This document shows positions 60,168-64,000 of a stretch of 64,000 nucleotides of DNA, piece by piece. The DNA comes from Bacteroidota bacterium (lineage in GTDB: Bacteria; Bacteroidota; Bacteroidia; JACCXN01), in assembly GCA_013696965.1 (NCBI GenBank), contig JACCXN010000094.1:37434-101433 (forward strand), written 5' to 3'. How positions within the stretch are numbered: position 1 is the first letter of the stretch; each line of letters starts with the position of its first letter. A program made the position numbers and the translations under genes. The notes below the pieces were generated by a model. The model was not told the DNA's origin. It ran no database searches and saw only the letters and a list, made by a program, of their open reading frames with translations.

Positions 60168-62396
60168 ATGAAAAGATTAATTATTGTGGCAAATCGTTTG
60201 CCAGTTACTGTTAAATCAAATAAATCAGGAATAGAATATTCCCCCAGTGGAGGTGGGTTGGCCACTGGAATGGCTTCACTGCAAGGCAAATATGAAAAAC
60301 ATTGGTTAGGTTGGCCTGGCATGTATCCCAAAAACGATCAAATTCGGAAAGAAATCAACCAAAAACTCGAAAAAGACAACATTCACCCAGTTTTTCTTTC
60401 AGAAAAAGAAATCCTATTGTATTATGAAGGATTCAGCAATAAAACAATATGGCCTTTGTTTCATTACTTCACAGAATTTGCCGTTTATGATCAAAAGTTC
60501 TGGGAGGTTTACCAGAAAGTAAATTTGAAGTTTTTCAACAAAATAAAATCCATCATCGAACCCGATGACATTATATGGGTACAGGATTATCACCTCATGT
60601 TGCTTCCTGCATTGTTAAAAAAAGAGTTTCCCAATATTCGAATAGGTTTTTTTCTTCATATTCCTTTTCCTTCCTATGAATTATTTAGAACTCTTCCCTG
60701 GAGAGAAGAAATTCTGGATGGATTAATGAGTTCTGATCTAATAGGTTTTCATACCTATGAATATATGCGCCATTTTTTAGTTGCAGTTCATAATATAAAA
60801 AATCTGGAACCCAGGCTTGGAGAATTTTTTTACAAAAATCATCTTTCCTATGTTGATGCATTTCCAATGGGCATAGATTATATTAAATACAACAAAGCAG
60901 TTAAAAGTAAAAAGGTGCAGCAAAAAATCAAGTTGTTTAAAGAAAATTACGGCAGCAAAAAACTTATTTTATCGGTTGATCGTCTTGATTATTCAAAAGG
61001 AATACTGCAAAGATTAAAGGCTTTTGATGAATTACTTACTCAATATCCTCAATACAAGGAACAAATTTCATTGATGATTGTTGTAGTGCCTTCAAGATCT
61101 GAAGTTGATAAATACAGTACTTTAAAAGTTGAAATTGATGAAGCAGTAGGTTATATAAATGGAAAGTATGCCAGTATGGAATGGAATCCTGTTCATTATT
61201 TTTACCGCAACTTTCTATTTAATGAACTCATTGCCCTTTATCATATTTGTGATATTGCATTAATTACCCCTTTTAGGGACGGAATGAATTTAGTGGCCAA
61301 AGAATTCCTAGCCACGAAAACAGAAGGCCAGGGGGTACTGATTTTAAGTGAAATGGCAGGAGCGGCTATTGTTTTGAAAAATGCATTGATGATAAATCCA
61401 AACGATATTAATGATATAGTTAAGGCAATTGTTAAAGCTTTGAATATGCCTATAATAGAACAAAAGAAAAGACTTGATCAAATGCAAAAGCAACTTCAGG
61501 AAAACACTGTGCAAAAATGGGCAAGTTCTTATATCGAAGAATTGGAGCGAATTCATCGATATAAAAAGAGCATGGAAAGCAAAGAGTTCACTCAGGAAAA
61601 GCAAGCTTGTTTTATTAATGCCTTTAAAAAAGCTGGAAAAAAATTGCTTTTTTTAAATCATGACAACTCCATATTTCCATTTATTGATAATGCTGATTAT
61701 GATTTTCTGGATAATGAATTTTTCAGATTAATTAAGGAACTCTCTGAACTGGAGGGACTCACAATAGTTGTTATGAGCAATATGAACCATGTAAACCTTA
61801 ACAAATGGTATGGATTATTAAAAGTGGATATTATTGCAGAATACGGAACCTGGGTAAGAGAAAACAATCAATGGAACCAATCACAAATATTACGGGAGGA
61901 ATGGAAGGAAGAAATTTATCCTGTATTAAATGAATTCATGATAAAAACTCCTGGTTCTTTTATTGAAGAAAAGCCCTATGCCCTTGCCTGGCACTTTCAC
62001 TCCTCCGATACATTCTTGGCCGATATGCGGTTAAAGGACATGATTAATAGCCTTATTTATCCTTGCACAAAACATAAGTTAGAAATCATTGATGGAAATA
62101 AAAAGATAGAAATAAAGCCTGTGGGTGTAGATAAAAAATCGGTTACCAGACATTGGCTTAATAAACAAAACTGGGATTTAATTCTGGCAATAGGAAATGA
62201 CAGAAATGACGAAGATGTTTTCGAAATATTGCCCGATGAGGCTTTTAGTTTAAGAGTTGGAATAATGAAAACAAATGCAAAATTCACCCTTAAAACTCCC
62301 GATGAAGTTATAACTTTTCTAAACAACTTGAAGAATAAGTCGAAAATGGATAAAAAGAAAAAGTCTTTTTTGGTTGGTTCTATAGATACGCCTTAA
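60168..62396 (+). CDS. otsA: Trehalose-6-phosphate synthase fused to a degenerate trehalose-phosphatase domain
   Basis: A 742-residue fusion. The GT20 synthase part (residues 1-470) is intact: VANRLPVTVK, SGGGLATGM, WLGWPGM, WVQDYHLMLLP, LSVDRLDYSKGI (sugar-nucleotide Arg/Lys) and PFRDGMNLVAKEFLA. It should make trehalose-6-phosphate from UDP-glucose and glucose-6-phosphate. The C-terminal HAD phosphatase part (about 485-725) is degenerate. Motif I, normally DxDGT, reads NHDNS at 497-501 (nucleophile Asp to Asn). Motif II SGR reads SNM (537-539), and GDDxTDE reads GNDRNDE (676-682). It probably cannot hydrolyse trehalose-6-phosphate. mscS follows after 4 bp. Confidence 0.93.
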   Translation: MKRLIIVANRLPVTVKSNKSGIEYSPSGGGLATGMASLQGKYEKHWLGWPGMYPKNDQIRKEINQKLEKDNIHPVFLSEKEILLYYEGFSNKTIWPLFHYFTEFAVYDQKFWEVYQKVNLKFFNKIKSIIEPDDIIWVQDYHLMLLPALLKKEFPNIRIGFFLHIPFPSYELFRTLPWREEILDGLMSSDLIGFHTYEYMRHFLVAVHNIKNLEPRLGEFFYKNHLSYVDAFPMGIDYIKYNKAVKSKKVQQKIKLFKENYGSKKLILSVDRLDYSKGILQRLKAFDELLTQYPQYKEQISLMIVVVPSRSEVDKYSTLKVEIDEAVGYINGKYASMEWNPVHYFYRNFLFNELIALYHICDIALITPFRDGMNLVAKEFLATKTEGQGVLILSEMAGAAIVLKNALMINPNDINDIVKAIVKALNMPIIEQKKRLDQMQKQLQENTVQKWASSYIEELERIHRYKKSMESKEFTQEKQACFINAFKKAGKKLLFLNHDNSIFPFIDNADYDFLDNEFFRLIKELSELEGLTIVVMSNMNHVNLNKWYGLLKVDIIAEYGTWVRENNQWNQSQILREEWKEEIYPVLNEFMIKTPGSFIEEKPYALAWHFHSSDTFLADMRLKDMINSLIYPCTKHKLEIIDGNKKIEIKPVGVDKKSVTRHWLNKQNWDLILAIGNDRNDEDVFEILPDEAFSLRVGIMKTNAKFTLKTPDEVITFLNNLKNKSKMDKKKKSFLVGSIDTP

Positions 62397-62400
62397 AAAC

Positions 62401-63480
62401 ATGTCTTTAGCTGATTATTTTCGTGATCTACTCAAGGATAATGATCCCCTAAACACAATTGGAGTTTGGCTGGGTGTATTAGTTCTTGCCTTAATATTCC
62501 ATTTCATTTTATTTCGTGTTTTCAGATATATTGCAGATAAATACAATTCAAGGTTTTTCTTCATGATAACTGAGAAATTAAAAATCCCTGTGCTGCTATT
62601 ATTTATGATCATTGCCACTAATTTGTTGGTTCCATTCCTTGGGTTTTTCTCTCCAATGGAGCGAATTATAAGGCAAACACTATCAATATTGGCAATTGCA
62701 TTTGTAGCATGGCTTTTTATTTTATCAGTTTCTGTAATAAGGAAGTTTGCTTTACGAAAGTATAAAATTACGGAAAAGGATAATTTACGAGCAAGGGTAA
62801 TAATTACCCAATTTAATATGATGGAGAAAATCCTTGAATTTATTATAATAATAATTGCCATTGGAATTGCTTTAATGACTTTTGAACAAATAAGGAAGAT
62901 TGGAATGAGTTTGTTAGCCTCTGCTGGTATTGCTGGTCTAATTATTGGTTTTGCTGCTCAACGAATTATTGCAACCATGCTTGCAGGTTTTCAAATAGCC
63001 ATTACACAACCAATCCGAATAGATGATGTTGTAATTGTAGAAGGTGAATGGGGATGGATTGAAGAGATTCATCTGACTTTTGTTGTAATAAAAATATGGG
63101 ATAAAAGAAGGCTAATTGTTCCAACAACTTACTTTATTGAAAAACCTTTTCAAAATTGGACCAGGACTTCGGCATCAATAATGGGAACAGTGTTTATACA
63201 CACAGATTATAACATGCCCATAGATAAATTAAGAGAAGAATTAACACTAATTTTACAAAGTACGCCTCTTTGGGACGGGCAAATTAATGTATTGCAGGTA
63301 ACAGATGCCAAAGAGAAAACAATTGAATTAAGGGCATTAATGAGCGCTGTTGATTCCCCCTCTTCCTGGGATTTAAGAGTATATGTTAGGGAAAAGCTTG
63401 TTGAATATGTTCAAAAAAACAACCCTGAATCATTTCCACGATACAGGGTTGAAATTACAAATAAATCAAATGTCATTTAA
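62401..63480 (+). CDS. MscS-family mechanosensitive channel
   Basis: A 359-residue small-conductance mechanosensitive channel. The N-terminus carries about four TM helices; the pore helix SLLASAGIAGLIIGFAAQ and the beta domain IDDVVIVEGEWGWIEEIHLT are typical, with the C-terminal vestibule domain after TTYFIEKPFQNW. It opens under membrane tension at osmotic downshock. It starts 4 bp after the trehalose synthase gene, so osmolyte synthesis and osmotic release are placed on one transcript. Confidence 0.92.
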   Translation: MSLADYFRDLLKDNDPLNTIGVWLGVLVLALIFHFILFRVFRYIADKYNSRFFFMITEKLKIPVLLLFMIIATNLLVPFLGFFSPMERIIRQTLSILAIAFVAWLFILSVSVIRKFALRKYKITEKDNLRARVIITQFNMMEKILEFIIIIIAIGIALMTFEQIRKIGMSLLASAGIAGLIIGFAAQRIIATMLAGFQIAITQPIRIDDVVIVEGEWGWIEEIHLTFVVIKIWDKRRLIVPTTYFIEKPFQNWTRTSASIMGTVFIHTDYNMPIDKLREELTLILQSTPLWDGQINVLQVTDAKEKTIELRALMSAVDSPSSWDLRVYVREKLVEYVQKNNPESFPRYRVEITNKSNVI

Positions 63481-63825
63481 TTGCAAAAACGCTTATTGTT
63501 TAATATATTGTTCTAACGCAGTATGATAATATGTTTTATTCTTAAAAATCTCTGCGTTTATCAATGGAAGTACCGAATGAATTTAAATTATATTTTCTTT
63601 TTTGATTGCATCATTTATTAATAAAAAAGAAAAGAAAAAAAGAATTTAAAAATAATCGTTTTCCTACTTATAATGTTTTTAATGTAAGATTAGAACAAAT
63701 GGAACTTTTAGATTGCGAGTAAATACTAATTTTAATCTGTGAAAATAAAATCGATATAAATAGTTTAAATAAGAGAATGTTTGAGATAGTTATTTTAATT
63801 GGGTTTATTAATTTTAAATAGTTAA
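63481..63825. other. AT-rich intergenic region
   Basis: About 345 bp between mscS and the terminator of the convergent gene. I see no gene, promoter consensus or repeat in it. Confidence 0.5.
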
Positions 63826-63864
63826 AAACAAAAAACCCTGAATCTCTTTTGGAAATTCAGGGTT
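63824..63864 (-). terminator. Terminator of the partial T9SS cargo gene
   Basis: AACCCTGAAT (63834-63843) pairs perfectly with ATTCAGGGTT (63855-63864) over an 11-nt loop and is followed on the minus strand by TTTTTGTTTTT. It lies 21 bp past the stop of the gene at 63886. Confidence 0.8.
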
Positions 63865-63885
63865 AAATAAACAAAAAAAAGGAGA

Positions 63886-64000
63886 TTAATAAAGCAAAGT
63901 TATATTTCCTTTGTACTCATATTTTTTACCTTTTAGGTCTTTCAATTTAATTACATAAATGTAAACACCATTTTGTGCTAATACTGCGTTTTTAGATTTT
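63886..64000 (-). CDS. C-terminal end of a T9SS gliding-motility-type (CHU_C) protein, partial
   Basis: A minus-strand frame runs from the window edge to a TAA at 63886-63888. The 37 residues, AQNGVYIYVIKLKDLKGKKY then EYKGNITLLY, match the end of CHU_C/gliding-motility-associated C-terminal domains (the GVYxYxI...GxxxxYKGxITL pattern). The start and most of the gene lie beyond 64000. A good terminator follows the stop. Confidence 0.75.
   Translation of the reverse strand, partial: KSKNAVLAQNGVYIYVIKLKDLKGKKYEYKGNITLLY

Noticed and set aside
1-64000. tRNA genes, rRNA, CRISPR arrays, prophage or restriction systems
   Set aside because: None was found on reading both strands; the intergenic spaces are short and AT-rich without clover-leaf or repeat-spacer patterns. 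A tRNA or CRISPR program would be needed to exclude a missed one.

Overview
This AT-rich window is a stretch of chromosome from a member of the Bacteroidota (Cytophagales/Flavobacteriales-like; the order cannot be fixed from sequence alone). The signs are: several secreted proteins ending in type IX secretion (T9SS) sorting or gliding-motility-type C-terminal domains, a DUF5074 lipoprotein beside a TonB-dependent receptor, promoters of the Bacteroidota form TAnnTTTG (often leaving very short leaders), a futalosine-pathway menaquinone gene (mqnC), and scattered short operons typical of the phylum. About 50 genes are recognisable; no tRNA, rRNA, CRISPR array or prophage was seen. The only mobile-looking DNA is one MITE-like inverted repeat at about 23.6 kb.

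Layout. 1-6.6 kb: the 5' part of a LutB-like lactate oxidation protein, RNase R, a short-chain dehydrogenase and dxs (MEP isoprenoid pathway). 6.9-13.7 kb: a tetR-tolC-adaptor-RND efflux operon closed by a strong terminator. 13.9-19.5 kb: asnS, rpoN with a translationally coupled membrane protein, an azurin-like lipoprotein, a Lys/Ser-rich lipoprotein and a membrane-anchored DNA/RNA endonuclease. 19.7-23.4 kb: a polyphosphate cluster (sixA-like phosphatase, ppk1, ppx). 23.6-29.3 kb: the MITE-like element, a DUF6973 protein, a very large NtrY-like sensor kinase, a TM2 protein and superoxide dismutase.

29.4-33.4 kb looks like a metal (probably zinc) homeostasis locus. It holds a MerC-like membrane protein whose core promoter contains a perfect 15-bp palindrome, then an ABC ATPase, an FtsX-type permease, a DUF3299 protein and a Fur/Zur-family regulator in one run. 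This gene set resembles the Zrg zinc uptake systems of Vibrio. 33.5-48.6 kb: a tail-specific protease with dCMP deaminase, riboflavin synthase coupled to a large T9SS adhesin, mqnC, leucyl aminopeptidase, pdxA, a YfiR-sensor/PP2C-phosphatase fusion, and an operon of glycosyltransferase, rbfA, methyltransferase and LolC/E-like permease.

48.8-57.3 kb: an MsbA-like exporter, an acyl-CoA thioesterase, HemJ, and a cobalamin uptake operon. The latter is a clear B12 riboswitch followed by a TonB-dependent receptor, a DUF4465 protein and a second surface protein (both with T9SS sorting tails), and a BtuG-like DUF5074 lipoprotein. 57.5-64 kb: a PAS histidine kinase with its receiver protein, a trehalose-6-phosphate synthase whose fused phosphatase domain has lost its nucleophile, an MscS channel, and the 3' end of another T9SS cargo protein.

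The points most worth following up are the Zrg-like metal locus with its palindrome, the T9SS-dependent B12 operon, the degenerate phosphatase domain of the trehalose enzyme, the MITE with its target duplication, and the YfiR-PP2C sensor.
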